Of a stretch of DNA of 64,000 nt, positions 30,105 through 43,644 are shown piece by piece (positions within the stretch are counted from its first letter, which is position 1; each line of letters begins with the position of its first letter). The notes below the pieces were generated by a model. The model saw only the letters and a program-made list of their open reading frames with translations. It did not search any database and was not told the DNA's origin. This DNA comes from Bryum argenteum (lineage: Eukaryota > Streptophyta > Bryopsida > Bryales > Bryaceae), in contig CM073322.1 in the NCBI GenBank assembly GCA_037043015.1, positions 27,804,364 through 27,868,363 on the forward strand. The letters run 5' to 3'. The translations under genes and the position numbers were made by a program.

Positions 30105-33100
30105 CTATGAAGCGATAAGAGACGCCATTTGTTGTGCCACACATGGACTATCAGCAGGCACCTGCGACGTTTTCAACAAGCAATAATACAATTATTAGAG
30201 CTCCAATGTACCACGAGAACGCTAAGTAGATACCCTATATTAACTTGTCATGAATGTAAGATTGTGATCACTTACAAAATGACCGGCTTTCAGAATCCAG
30301 TAGAAGGAGAGGTTTTCGTGCTCCTTCACGAATGCTTTTGTCGAAGATGAGTTGCAGTAGAGAGGTGTTCGAGCTTGCTTATTGAACTGCTCCAACCCTT
30401 CCCATCTAATCCAGCCAGCCACCCGCATGACAGTGTTCATCATTTTGGCCGATTTCATCATCACATCAGTGGCGGCGATTTTAGAAACTCATAAAAAATG
30501 TGCAAGAAATTCAGACTTGCTTGACATTACAATTAAATTGTAAGCAACATAGTTTCAGTGGAGGAGCAGTTAGCTTACTTTAGTTTCTGAACCCAGGCCT
30601 CGGCACCAGGCGTTGAACAGATCAAGTCCAACTGCAAACACCATTGAAAAAGCGTCAAGGACCAATTGCTAACCTAGTTTATAAATCCTTCATTGGTAAG
30701 AGAGGTATTTAAAGCATATTAATCCAGGAGTTCGAATATATGTGCAAAATGGAATGCTAAGCTTCTACAAAAACTGAAAAAGGGACAATAACGATTCTCA
30801 CCTGACCCTGGTAGACAGCAACTTTGATCCCGTAGTGTAACAGTTTATCTACCTGCATGACCGGTTTTGAATAGGCCTCCAATTGCAGAAGAATAAAACT
30901 ATATATCATGAAGTGTAGCGTATGGTATTATGTCTAGGAAAGAGATCTCACTTGATGAATCGTGTCTTTCATGAAGTCGCCTTCAAGGGCTGAAAATACT
31001 TCTTGTGACGATATTTGGAATCTAATCGGAACGCAACACAGTCAGTGATGCTTTGAAACTAATTGCTGGAGGGTTAGAAGATTTCATTATAAGATAACAT
31101 AGTCAAGGGAATCATCAGTGGAATTGCTGAAGAACACTCACGTTCAAGTGCAAAGTGATCCGTTACCTCACACTTGCAGGAATAATTTGCAGCTTGTCTC
31201 GAATAACTGTGTTCAGAAGTTCGGGAAGAGTGAGATTCTTTTGTTCTAGGGTTTGATCCTCCGATTTTACAGTGTAGAAGTTCCTGAAATAAGTTTTATG
31301 TTCTTTCCGTTCTTTCATCGTTGTTGAGATAGTTGATGTTGCGACGCTACTTGTCGCAGCTCCATCATCCTCGAGAATGTTGTAAAAATTCTGACCAGTC
31401 AACACGTACATACCATACATCATTACCTTGCAGCCTCCAAGAGTAGCAGATAAAGAAGTACGAGTAAAAGCCTTTCCGACATTTGCGAATGTAGAATCTG
31501 GAGCTGACGAATGATTTCAATGGCCCTCACCACATGGTTACTCAAATTGTAGACAAGATTTTCGACATTTTCCCATGAGTGTGTTGCTTCCACGAATTTC
31601 TTTCTCTTCACGAGTTCAGCAGTCTCGTCCACTTTCCTGAATGAATGATGCCAGTTATGATTGTCAGAATCCCATCTACACATGCATCGCATGCTTTACA
31701 ACGGAGAGTTTCTGGTTAGTTAGAGAGAGATTGAGGGAGCTCACTTGTTAATCAAAACGACGTCATGTGCATCAAGACGAGAATTAGTATGTAGAAAGCT
31801 CGCCCACGAATACTACAACAACCCACACTTCTCAATCAGCAGAAAATATTGACTGAGTCCGGTAATTTAGTTTCTGAGTATGCATGAATGTCAGATACAA
31901 ATCAGGAGTTTTCCGTTCGAAACTGAAAAGATTACCATGAAGTCGAGAGGAGAAATCCAAGCATCCCCAAGAGCAACCCCTGCCACGAGTGTAAGCGCCA
32001 TAAATGTCAGATTCGAACTTCACATGACGACAGGATTGTGTACAGTCAAGTTTCAAGAAGTTAGAGTTACCTCCGAAGTTGAGGTCTAGACTGCCACTTG
32101 CAATGGCCTCGTGAATCACGAGTCCGAACTCACTCGCATATTTTCCACCGTAGGACTCGGAGAAGATGAACCATTGGCGCTTGCTCAAATCAGGACGCTC
32201 TTTTAAGATTCCCTTGAGACATCGGAGAAGGTCATGGGCAATTTGAGTGTTGTCGGTTGCCAACAACGAAGGCTCATCCACGTAGCTAAACCCTGGAGTT
32301 TGTACAGAACGTTGAGCATGAAACTATTGACAGAAGACTGAGGGACATATCCAACGCTCGTCATACGATAACTAACTAATAAGAGGTTCCAGGACACGGA
32401 GCGTACCTGTGCCCACCGGATTATCCTGCACATGTTCGAAAACAATGTGTAGGTCAATTACAGCTGCTATGGGAATCATCGTTTGACTGGCCTACTACGG
32501 GCAATATAGAATCCACTCTAATCAAGAAAGAGCTGCTGTTACCAAGAAGAGAAGATCGGCAATCTCCACCCACGAGTGATTGCGAGGCTGAAGCTGCTCA
32601 TTTAGAGGTCCAATTTCTTGGAAGTCTCCCACACCCACACTTGATCCTCCCTGTACAATATCGCAATTCAATTTTATCTTCATGCACAGGTTCAATGAGC
32701 CACCTCGGTGAAACGGTATGAGATACTTTTACATTCTATCACGCTCGCAATTGTGCTCAGTAACTGAAGCTTATGATTCAACCTTCCTAGGGTGCTCTAG
32801 AAAATTGTGAAAACTTCTCATATCATTGCGTTGGAATCCTCTCAAGATCCATCAGAAATCATAGATTGACAGGCCTTTGAAAATTAGAATGCTGACTGAC
32901 GAAGCGAATTGACACTTGCTTTATTGGAACGAATCATAAGCTAGTAGAGATGGTGTATTACAGGACCCCCTTGCAACCACAGGATTACAGGAACTGTGGT
33001 GATGTCCACGGCTTGACTGGTGCTGCGGTACCACCACCAAAACATATGTGCTCCTGCACAGAAGGAAGAAAGAAGATTTTCTAGAGCACAGGAATCGAAT

Positions 33101-33376
33101 CAATTTCTGAAATAATCGACCACAAGCACTATCTCGATGTATACTAACCACTACGGGGGTACCGCAGAAGAATTCAGAGAGATCGATTGCTCTTGAAATC
33201 CGTGAAAGAGTACGTAAAAAATGAAGAGTACGTCAAGTCTCACCAGGCCTCACGTCGACATAGCCCCACTGCTCGCTTCCGTCTGCAGCACCCGAAACTG
33301 GAGAGTCATGAGCTGCTACCTGCTGCAGCCATGGCAGGAGCAGACAAATCACGGCTAGCACCGAGTACCTTGCCAT
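30105..33376 (-). CDS. Serine carboxypeptidase-like protein A (458 aa, 14 exons)
   Basis: Secreted or vacuolar alpha/beta-hydrolase of the SCPL family (peptidase S10). Exons on the minus strand: 33244-33376, 32962-33053, 32543-32650, 32407-32425, 32071-32292, 31936-31979, 31745-31812, 31531-31636, 31167-31390, 30952-31021, 30802-30852, 30579-30631, 30276-30405, 30105-30161. The sum is 1377 nt, all phases agree and every border is GT-AG. The signal peptide is at the start (YSVLAVICLLLPWL). Conserved blocks: ILWLQGGPG (oxyanion region), SESYGGKY with nucleophile Ser164, VYQGQLDL with Asp381, and KAGHFVP with His439, so the triad is complete. Exon 4 is a 19-nt microexon (DNPVGTG). The sequence resembles the SCPL51/retinoid-inducible branch by eye. 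Substrate unknown. Confidence 0.9.
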
Positions 33377-33837
33377 TTTTGCACGTAAGTTAAAACACAT
33401 GCATGGTTCACCAGGAGTAGAGCCAAAGCTAGGAGAAGAGCTGAAGCTCGATACGAAATTCCAAAGAGCCTTGGTCTTGTATCGATGAGAATGAGCACCA
33501 AGTACTAGCTAAAAGCTGCACTGTAATCCTTATCAATGAAGCTCGAAGGAAGCCGAGTACATCGCCATCGAAGTTCGATGATGGCTACCCGCACGAAAGC
33601 GAATGATTGTTTGGGTCTGAGTGGGTAGAAGATTGACAGGGCGTGTGGCCGGTGCTGTATGTCAGACGACGACCGTGGACTCCACTGCCACCGCTTTCTC
33701 GTCCAGTGAACAGCTCCATATGACTTTTTTGCTTACAGTACATTGATGCATTTGAGCTTCCGTTGCATTTGTCCGGAATCCCAATTTTGTTAATGTGGTG
33801 TTATTTTGGGGTTGTTCAATAATTTTGTCAGAGTAGA
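33377..33837. other. Upstream region of SCPL gene A
   Basis: Promoter and 5' UTR of the minus-strand SCPL gene A are expected here. I see no clear TATA box. No other feature. Confidence 0.4.
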
Positions 33838-34080
33838 TATGGGTTTTAAATCGTATTTCACCCTCCAATGTTTCTTAATGGCTGTTCCAGATCTTTAGAA
33901 GGGCAATGTTACTGTACGGTTGTTCAAGACCATTGTTCTACGATGATTCTAAACAAAACAACTGTTTAGAAACGTTGAAGCAAAAACGTGGGAAGTATCT
34001 GGTGCTATAATTGAGTGATATAACAAAATAAAGAAGATAATATGGAGATTAATAATGATGTTAGAAAAACGTGTCATTTT

Positions 34081-34276
34081 AGGAATAGCGTCTAAAAATG
34101 TTGTATGGAATAACTTGTCTCAAATGACATAAGAGATTTATATTTGGAATGACATAAAAATCCGTCACTATAAACATAATTATGTTTATAATGACAAAGG
34201 TTTGTGTCATTTGAGACATAGTTTTTCTTTTGTCACTTAGGACATGTTATTCCAAACAACATTTTTGATGAATTCC
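34081..34276. mobile_element. Foldback (palindromic) MITE, about 196 bp
   Basis: Two arms of about 95 bp are imperfect inverted repeats around the centre ACATAATTATGT (about 34175). AGGAAT ... AAAAATGTTGTATGGAATAA on the left matches the complement of TTATTCCAAACAACATTTTT ... ATTCCT on the right. Copy B has CATTTTAATGGAATGACTAGATAT at the equivalent place, an apparent empty site. Confidence 0.75.
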
Positions 34277-35776
34277 TACTAGTGACTAGATATTTCTTCA
34301 AAATGACATGCTTCCAAAATGGCACTTGGAATTATGCCAATATTACGGAAATGAGGTCTGTATAAGATTTTGTATTGTGTGAATAACGTAGTGGAGTTGA
34401 GATCTCATCACAAAATCTATATATTTTTCATTCTTCAACCTTTGTCGACACTTGCACAATCTGTCGTAAGCAACCGCCCTTTCCATCTCAAGATAGTCTT
34501 AAACGTCCTCAATCCCATCTCTAATCTTGTCTGTGATTGCATACTTTTCATATATATACCTCTCGACCACGTCCTCTTGATCAACTAGAGGGCTACTGCA
34601 TCAAGCCATTATTATCTTGGTCTTACAAGTTAGCATCAAACTATGAAGCACAAATTTATATTGATCTTGCTTTTGAAGAGTTTATTGATCATTTTGATTC
34701 AGCATAATCAATGAATAGAATGCATTATTGGTGAAGCACTAAGTGAAGAGACAGAGAATTGGTGGGATGAAGATGATAAAAATGTACTCCATAACGCGGT
34801 TTTATACAATCATACAAGCACCAAGTGCATTCATGAACCACATCATGAATAAGCACAACCACTAAGTAAGTGGTACCACTACTCGTACTTGGCGCTCAAA
34901 GGTTGCATTAATTGCACTATGCCACTATCTAAATGTATCATTGCTTTCTTCAACACTAACTTCCTTGCATACTTCACAATTGTAGTTGTCCCACACAAAC
35001 ATTCTGATATCAAGCTAGAGCTCTAGAAAGCATGATTTGAACAATTTTGGCATCTTGGTCAAGCTCGCCTTTGCATTTGCAATCCAACTCCACTAGAGCT
35101 TCTCTGTTCTCCCCTTCATCTTTGAAGATCGTGTCGAAAATGTTCACAAGAGATTCCCTCAATTATCATCTCTTTGCTACACATCTCTTATACATGACAC
35201 ATGATAGAGATTAAAGGGGATGGCAATAAGATAAAAGTTGGAACGTATATACTTGCGGCTGTGGAATGGTGATGGTGTGATGCGCGATTTCCTTGATTTC
35301 CTAAACTGCAATTTTACTTTTACTTGCTACTTAAAATAACAAATTGCCTATTATAAGTATAGGGCAATCCTTCAAAACATCCAACTTCTAGTATCCCATA
35401 ATCTCTAGAGCTATCAAAAGCACAAGTAATGATTTAAAACTATTGATAATGCGTCTTTGATTTATTGTAGGTTGTAAGAATGTTGTAAATTAAAGTTTAC
35501 TCCCCTCTTGTTGATTATTTTCCACAAGCAAAGACTTATCTAAGTTACCTAGCCTTTAATTGTTCAAGAAAACAACAACAAAAAGAAGTCTATCAATGCC
35601 CAAAAAAAAAGGGTTCATTATTAGTGCCTATTTCTAAATAATCCGTTCAAAAAAAATTGCTATAAAATGTTCATGAACCCAATATGTATTCATTTTATTG
35701 AGATAATTTATGAATATTAGGAAATATTCTCCTGATTTACTAACGATCACAATCACCAAAATCAATGATGTGCAAT

Positions 35777-36204
35777 GTTAACACTAGGACCGATTGCTAC
35801 CGTATCTGTAACATATAAGTTATGCTTATCCATAGGGTGGTGGAGGTTCATTGGTTGCACGAAATGACTAAGACTTTGGTGTAGCACTTCCTAACAACTT
35901 GCCTAAAATAGCTACAACAACAATATACCAATAGAACATACTTTAGATGCACTCATACGGAGTGAAATGAGTACGCCATGAGATTCTGGAAATGGTTCAA
36001 AATGAATAGTTCTGATTGGTCAAAGTCGTGGGTCATATCCCACATCAACAAGGTCTAATCAATCAAAATAGTTGCTAGGCAATGTATACAGACCATTGAT
36101 GTAGAAACATCAAGGGTTCAGGCTCAAAGCACAAGAAAAAGATAGGTGTGTTTCAGCCCTATAAGCGTAACACATATGTTACGCTTATCGGTCCTAGTGT
36201 TAAC
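35777..36204. mobile_element. Small TIR element (MITE), 428 bp
   Basis: Perfect 18-bp terminal inverted repeats: GTTAACACTAGGACCGAT at 35777-35794 and its complement at 36187-36204. If TA is the target duplication the repeats proper are 14 bp. A 12-bp-armed hairpin (ATAAGCGTAACA, loop CATA, complement) abuts the right end at 36163-36190. No open frame. Confidence 0.75.
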
Positions 36205-36959
36205 CCTCAAAATGATGGTTTGAATGAAATAGTACACCAAATAATTATAGGAATATATTCATATACTCAATCATTAACAATCACAATTATCGCAAGTCAA
36301 CAAAATAACCTCATGATTGGGATAGTGCATCATATATTTACAACAAAAGAAACCATTCATGATTCATTAGCAATTACAAGTACAACGGGTCCTTATGTTC
36401 ATCACAAGCCCTTCAATAAAGACTTAAAGAAGATACTAAATTAGATAGTCACCACTATTATAATTGGGTTGTTGGCAACATTTTTTGGTCAAACATTGCT
36501 AAAGTGAAGCAACGTCATGGAACTTGCTATAATAATGTTTTTAGGATAATAAGCAAATTTACAATCTCAATAAGTAATTTTATTTATAATTTCATAGATT
36601 CAAAATCAAATACGTTATAGAGCACGTACATGAATGTTGCTCCATATGAGCAACATTTGTAAGAAAATTCTGCAAACTCCCTCTTTCTACTAGTGCACTA
36701 GCAATCACAAGCCCTTAAGTGCACCCAAAGGTCTTAAAATAACCTTGTGAAATGCATAGTAGTGTAATGTGAGAATAGTTCTAGGAGTGACTTAGAAATT
36801 AGTTGCAAACTCAAGTGGATGAACTCTTCTTTTGAGTTATTTGCACAATGTGCTATTTATGCTCGTTTACTCAAGTGCATAAATTTTACATGATTGACTG
36901 ATTTTACATTTTTGAAATGTGGTTATGAACACTTATTTTTGGAAGAAATTATAAAGAGT

Positions 36960-37185
36960 CTCAAAATTAAAAAGATTATGTGCCCGCCTGGGGTGTGAGA
37001 ACTAAAATTTGAGTTTAAACAATCTAAAATTAGAATCTGACGTTGCAATTTTCTCCACAAACACCTTGTAAACTCTTAGGAATATATATAATTTATTTAT
37101 TTATTTATTTATTTTAGCACCTTCATCTAGCTTGTCTAAAACAACAAAAAGCTAGGTTGGCTTTTAAGAATAGTTAGGGGTTAAT
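36960..37185 (+). repeat. Dispersed repeat, copy related to 1640-1875
   Basis: See 1640-1875. This copy also contains a short (TTTA) microsatellite around 37093-37115. Confidence 0.6.
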
Positions 37186-38299
37186 TAGTGCTTACTTGGT
37201 TTTTATTAATGGAACTAAAAATGAATCAAGGTTAGGTTGTATTGTATGAAAAAGTTGTTATATAAATCTCATGTCTGTTAAAATGTCCTTGTTCCATGTG
37301 CCATTTTAGCGAACCACATGTGCCATTATGGCCCTTGTTCTAAAGCATGTCATTTCAAAAGCATGTCAAGTAATGTCTCTAAAGGCACGTTTCTTTAATA
37401 TTACCCATCTTCACCGTGTTATCAACTTCTGTAATATCACCAAAAAAATCTTAGTATTACAATAGCATTTGACCTTTAAAAAGTGGTGTTGTTTGTGAAC
37501 AACCATTCACAAATATTTTCCTTATGATAGTGTTCGAAGGTCAAAAACCGACACAAACCTTTGTTATTTGTTATGTTTGAATATCCCAAAACAAGTCATT
37601 TTAACAAATTAGGTTCCTGGTATCTTTTGGTAGTCTTTGTGAAAATCTTCAATCTCCGCATTACTTCTAACAGATGTCCAATAGACTAGCCATAGAATTG
37701 GGTAAATTCACAAAAGAGCTCACTCTTCTACAATTATGATTCTTCTCAAATTTCCATGCTATGTTCTATCTTCTACCCATCTTCACCATACCATGATAAA
37801 GTAGAAAAGTTTTGAAGTCAAAGTTCATGTGATTCGCCGATTCTTGAAGTTCAATGAACGGATCAACCACATTTGAGGGATTTTTGCCTTCCATACTGCC
37901 TTATGCACAACTTAACCCCTCATGTAAAGCGTAAGTATAAAAAATTTAAATATGAAGAATAAAAGTATGGATAGGTGTAAAGACACTCTAGGACAAGTAT
38001 ACGACTCTTGAAGGCAATGTGAAAATGTCCTTAGATATGTATATAAACACTCCCATAAACATTACCAAAGTCCTAACTCATAGTTGTTCCAAAGAAGTAA
38101 AATGCCGAGCGTAGAGGTGTTTGATTTACAAGTTGAATTTTTTGCAACTATTACAATATGAAAGCGGTCCACTCATATATAAAGATCATAGTGTTTCATT
38201 TTATATTGCATTTTGTGGTATTGCATTATTTTTTAATGTTTTACAATGTTGCATTATGAACACTAGGAATCAATATGACACAAAAGTAGAAACTTAAAG

Positions 38300-39560
38300 G
38301 GCGGCCGCACAAAGAGGAGGACATGGCCGACGACCAAAAGCTTTAGCAAGGGTGTACGTGGGAGAGGGATGCAATTCAACAAATATTGAGTTTAAGTTCT
38401 TCAACAATGACAAGTTTAATCAACCTTATCATCGTTGCGAGGATTTTTGGTGGAATTAGAATATGTTATAATAAGAATAAAACCAAAATCAAGATTAAGG
38501 AAGATGAAGAGACTAAGTGACAAAGATGGAGTTGAGAAGAGCGAAACTCGCAAGAGGCGAACGATGCAACTTTCAACGTGGGTAAAGACAAAGATTCTGA
38601 AGACAAAGATACTGAAGACGAAGATGATGAAGTTGAAGATGGAAGTGGCTGAATGAGAGCGTGGCGACTTGGAAGTATAAGCGGGTAGTCTAAAACAACA
38701 AATAAATTTTTCCTAGAGTCAAGCTAAGAAGTTGAAGACGACATACGAGAGGGTTTAGACGATGGAGAAGACGAGGATGTCGAAGGACGCTTTGATGGTC
38801 TATCCAGATCGGTTAGAAGAAAGGGAAAAGCACTTGTTGATGAGGATGAGGTGAGAACAAGCATCGGAAGAGCGTTGACGAAGAAAGCTATTGACCACTC
38901 ACATGTCGGTGAGAAGGTGCTGGCAGACAATGAACAAAACACCCGTCTTTGCAAGAGAGGGAAGCGTATGAACGAGACTACATTGAATATGATAGAGCTC
39001 TTCGCGAGGAGATGACGCAATACAAAGTATACATGGAGTACCAATCGACATTGGTAAAGGAGCTTGCTGGAGGAGGAGATGTGGGACACAAGAAAAGAGC
39101 CTTAAACAAAAAGCTCTTAATCACTTGGATGGTGCTCTAGTTGCTTGTAACAAGGTGCAATTCAAGGTACATTTGATGATGATGGATAAGTATTGGAAGG
39201 AGTATGAACGACGGATAATAGAAGATAACATGGAGATGTCTGAGTTGAAATAGTGAGATACAAGTTAAAAAACCGTTTCGTTACGACCTTAAGGAGTTTG
39301 TGGGTGGTTGGGTTGATGCGAGCACTTTCTAGTAGTCATAGATATGTGTGTTGTGGCTTTTGAAAGCGATTTAGAAAAGGCGAAGGAAGATGTATTGAGG
39401 TTTTGGGAACACGTAATTGATGTAGATGCAACATTGTGATCGTGGTGTTCGTTCGTGATTATGATTGAGAAGGAAGCTCGGAAGCTAGCCAAAGAAGTTT
39501 CAGATATTGTGAAACGCATTGGTTGATCAATGAAGGTGGAGGTGAAGGATGATATATTGA
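38300..39560 (+). pseudogene. Degenerate coding remnant, charged protein (probably repeat-derived)
   Basis: Several frames show protein-like, strongly charged translation broken by stops and frame changes: KDSEDKDTEDEDDEVEDGSG near 38590, EVEDDIREGLDDGEDEDVEG near 38730, SRSVRRKGKALVDEDEVRTS near 38800, and EAYERDYIEYDRALREEMTQ near 38955. Codon usage and the density of acidic residues suggest a decayed gene. The dispersed-repeat setting suggests a transposon-derived protein, but I recognise no domain. Confidence 0.45.
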
Positions 39561-39957
39561 GTTTTTGGGACCAAGTAGGAAATGTGGGCAGGAGGGAGGA
39601 GTCTACTCAGGCGCTCCTTTAGAGGTGCTGATGTTGTGGTGGCATTAAGAGTTTTGGCACTTGCTTTAAGCTCTGATTTGCTTGTTAATTTCGTGTTGCT
39701 TGGTCCCAATAAAGTTTGTGCTTTGGATGGAGCTCTCCTTCTTATCTCTTTGTTTGCTCAATCGCAATGAAGGTTGGGCGGAGTTGGGTGGTAGTTTTGG
39801 TGTTTCATTAGTTGGCCTGACCAATTGGTATTTACAAAGTATCCAATTGTGTGTAATTCTTGAGTCAACCAAGGTTCAGCGGGACTTATAATTGTGACTA
39901 CAATATCACCCATACTCAAACAAGTACTCTTCATTCAAGCATCATGCACACTAATAC

Positions 39958-41125
39958 AATATGGATTTTTGACCGTATTTCATCTCCATTGTTCTTTAAC
40001 GGCTGTTTGAGAACTTTTGAAGGGCCATGTTTGTGAACGGTTGTACAAGAACATTGTCTTATAATGTCCCTAAACAATCGTTTTAAAACTTTGAAGTTAA
40101 ATTATGTGATATTAGGGACATATTTCGTGCTATGATTTAGTGATGTATTAGAGAATAGTGAGTGATGTTAGAAAAATATTCATTTTAATGGAATGACTAG
40201 ATATGCCTTCAAAATGACACGCTTCCAGAATGTCACATGAAATAAGGCCATTTTATGGAAATAAGATTTGTATATGATTTTTTATTGTTTTTTATTGTTT
40301 AGGTCTCATCACAAAGTTTAAGTATTTTTCATCCTTTAAAACTATTTCTTGTATTCAACGGCTTATATTCTTTGCTTTGATTTTTTAGTAAGTTGTAAAA
40401 ATGTGCTATATTATGTTGTAAGTTTGAATTTACTCCCATCCTGCTAATAATTTCCTGCAAGCAAAGTCTACAAAGACTAAATTGAGTTAATTAGTCCTTG
40501 ATTGGCTTAGAAAGCAACAACCAATAAGAAGTTTAAGAATGCAAAAATAATAAAGGTCATGTTATTACATAATGCCAAATGCCAAATAATTGCTAGGAAA
40601 GTATTTGTACTCAATTTTTCACAAACCCTTTTATTGAGATAATATACTAAACAGTAAGGAATATGCTCTTAACTTACTAGGAATCACAATTACTACAAAC
40701 TATAACGTGCATTGTTAGCTTACAATAAATAGTCACTACTATTAAAATTGGGGTGTGGGCAACAATTTCTTGTCAAATATTGTTAAAGTGAAGCAATGTT
40801 ATGGAAATTGCTATAACAACATTGTAGAAAAATAAGAATAGTTATTAACTTATTATCTCTATAAGTAACGTTATTTATAACTTCATAGATTCAATATCAC
40901 AAACATTGTTAGAACAAGTATTTGAATGTTGCTCCACATGAGCAACATTCATAAAATTATTGCAAACTTCCTCTCTTCTATTAATGTGCTAGCAATCACA
41001 AGCTCTCAAGTGCATCCGTAGTCTTGGGAAAACCGTGTGAAATGCATAGTAGTGTAATGTGGGAATAGTTCTAGGATTGACTTAGATATTAGTTGCAAAC
41101 CCAAATAGATATTATGGAGTTATTT
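39958..41125 (+). repeat. Dispersed repeat copy B
   Basis: Shorter relative of 33838-36835, lacking both nested MITEs. The next stretch (about 41150-41310) is related to 48780-48920 (GAAAAAGGACGTTCAGAAG/CAAAAGAATGTTCAGAAG, then TTGTGAAGAAGCAT and ATTGTGCTTCTTTT), so the repeat family may extend further. Confidence 0.7.
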
Positions 41126-41714
41126 TATAGAGTTATTTATTGGCAAGGTAGATGGAGCAAGATGGCAGCATAAATCAACTAATTTAAAGAGTGCCAAGTT
41201 TGAAAAAGGACGTTCAGAAGCAAGCACAAGTGTCGGAGTTAATTGTGAAGAAGCATCGAAGCTGCATTCTTTGGGATGAATTGTGCTTCTTTTCATTCTT
41301 TTTGTTGCGATTGGTTTGACTCTTTAAGTTCTTACAAAAAGTAGTAAGTCGTAATTATCTGAGAGATCATGAGTTTGTCTTGTGGAAACCTCTCGAGTTG
41401 CAGAAACAACTATGCTTTCCAACATGGTTACTACATAATTGTCCACTTATATTGGAATCAATAACATTATTACCATGATAAAAGTGTTGTGATTTTGGTG
41501 TTTTTTCTATGATGGATGATTGTTCAAAGTTGAGTTTATTACTCTCTGTTTTCTATCTCATATCCTTCTTATAATGATTAAATGAAAAAACAATCACCAT
41601 ATCGAATATCGTTTACTTGACTTGTATGAATGTTATACACGTTTCTTTCTCTATATACGTCTCCATGTGAAGATTATAGAAAATCTTCAAATTCGTTCAA
41701 TAGTTTGAACCCTA

Positions 41715-42475
41715 TTTCGTTAAAAACTCAAAATAGCATCATTCCACTAAAACAACACTCCTCAACTTTCTAAACGACACTCCTAAACCATGTGACATTA
41801 CAATATTTGAAGGTGATATAATAGAATATGAATGTTATTATATATTAAATATGAGTTATTTCACACTAAAGTCTAATATTATAGAGTACACAATTGTGTA
41901 GGCATGCAAATGCAAGTTTTGATGTGACAAAATGGTACATGGCATAGTCACAGGTTAATAGGATTGACTTATTTCGTAGGCAAAAGTTAGTTTATAATTG
42001 CAGGTTGTAATTCTTGTCGTTTGTCATATTGTTTATGTATTGACTAATATCTTCTCGTTTGTCGTTTGCCATACATGTAGTACTTGGCTAATTTCTTGTG
42101 GTTTGTCATATATGAGATTAGTCAAGTTTTACATGTATTTCATATGCTAAAGTGCATAATTGGAGACCTTCATTCCTTAACCTACTTACACTCCATGAAG
42201 TATACATCCCCAATTCCGTTAAAATGGCGTTATGCCGCTAAAATGGCACACCTCAACTTTCTGAACTGTAATTCAAAAACCATGTGATATAACAGAATCT
42301 GAAGGTGATATTATGGAAAATCAGTGACACTATATATAAATGAGTAATATTATTCAAAAAATTGTGATATTATAGAATACACCATTCCATGTGAACACAT
42401 ATGTAAGATTTGGTGTGACAAAATGGCACATGGCATAGTGCCATTTTAACGGAATTGAGGTTATACATTCATTAC
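41715..42475 (+). repeat. Two related direct repeat segments
   Basis: 41715-41900 and 42210-42400 share CTCAACTTTCT, AACCATGTGA, ATTACAATATTTGAAGGTGA/ATAACAGAATCTGAAGGTGA and following words. Phrases such as GGCACATGGCATAGTG also recur. Unknown AT-rich repeat, no coding capacity. Confidence 0.55.
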
Positions 42476-43644
42476 GTTAAACTCTAGGACCCGTGAACTT
42501 TGTAGAATGAACATAATAGCTTTGAAAGTTTATTTATGTACCCACTAAGAACATTCTAAACTTCACCATGTCAAGATAACACCTACAAGGCCAACCTCAA
42601 GAATTATAACAAATCTTCAAAAAAGGAGTCTTAAAACGATGATTCTAATTACTTTTAATTTTCTACATATTGTGCTTATATACACAAATTGCTTGCACGA
42701 CTAACCTCACCATGGTTTGACCACAGTGAAAATAATGGTCATGGTTGTTACCTAGTATTGCATGGTTGCTAGAAAGCGATTAAATGCTCCTCCCTAACTT
42801 TTTTGGAGTACTTTAAAAAGGGCCACTTGCTCAAGTGTCTTATCGAACGTCTTAAAAGTCGTGCATCTAGTTTAAATATTCCTCATATGATTTTAAACCA
42901 ATTAATGAGATAGAAACTATCATAAGTCAATAGAAAAAAAAGTCGCAACATTCAAAATTAGACAATATAATAAAGACACTCAAAAACCACCATGTAACAA
43001 ATCCGCCTTGTAAAAGTCAAATTAACAAATATGAAAAAGTTGAAAAGTAAGTAATAGGTGTTACTAAAACTTTGAACAAGCTCTCATCAATGTCATCTAT
43101 AGAAGACTATCGACACCTCCTTTTTGTATAGAGTGCGACCCTTTGATCTAAAAAGGTAAAAGGACCCATAAAGGATGCCCTGCAAGAGCCCCGCTTGGGA
43201 TGCTCTAATCACCTTCCAAGGGCCCTTTAAGTTTCACTCCGATGGTCTTGTAAAATCTACATTTAAGACCAAAGGTGAGATTTTTGTTCTTTTTAAGCCC
43301 TAAAATAACCACTTACCTCAACTCTTATCATTTCCCATAACTTACAAACACCATGCTATTGACAACCTTCAAGAGAAAGTCAATCTAGCTAGACATTTAC
43401 CAAATTCTTGCATAAAACGTATAAGGCGAATAATCCAAAGAATATCTCTACATCCATGTAAACCACTTTAAAAAGAATCATAACTCCCATAACAAATGAC
43501 CATAATTACAATTCTTTGTTGATAATAGACAAAATTTGCACTTTATTCATGAAAATCTGAAAGACTCCTTGGTACGCAAGTACATTCGAGAAGAATCATA
43601 ACCTAAAAGACCTAAAAAGGACCTGAGAAAGATCCGTCTCCTGG
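42476..43644. other. Intergenic AT-rich DNA
   Basis: No supported gene or repeat was recognised before the 3' end of SCPL gene B. Confidence 0.45.

Larger units (their letters stand above)
33838..36835 (+). repeat. Dispersed repeat copy A (with nested insertions)
   Basis: Matches 39958-41125 in the same order and orientation: GGTTTTAAATCGTATTTCA/GGATTTTTGACCGTATTTCA, AACGGTTGT-type words, GACTAGATAT, AAAATGACAYGCTTCCA, GCAAGCAAAG/CACAAGCAAAG, TGTTGCTCC ... GAGCAACATT, and GAAATGCATAGTAGTGTAAT. Copy A is longer because it contains a foldback element (34081-34276) and a small TIR element (35777-36204) missing from copy B. No coding capacity recognised. Confidence 0.75.
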
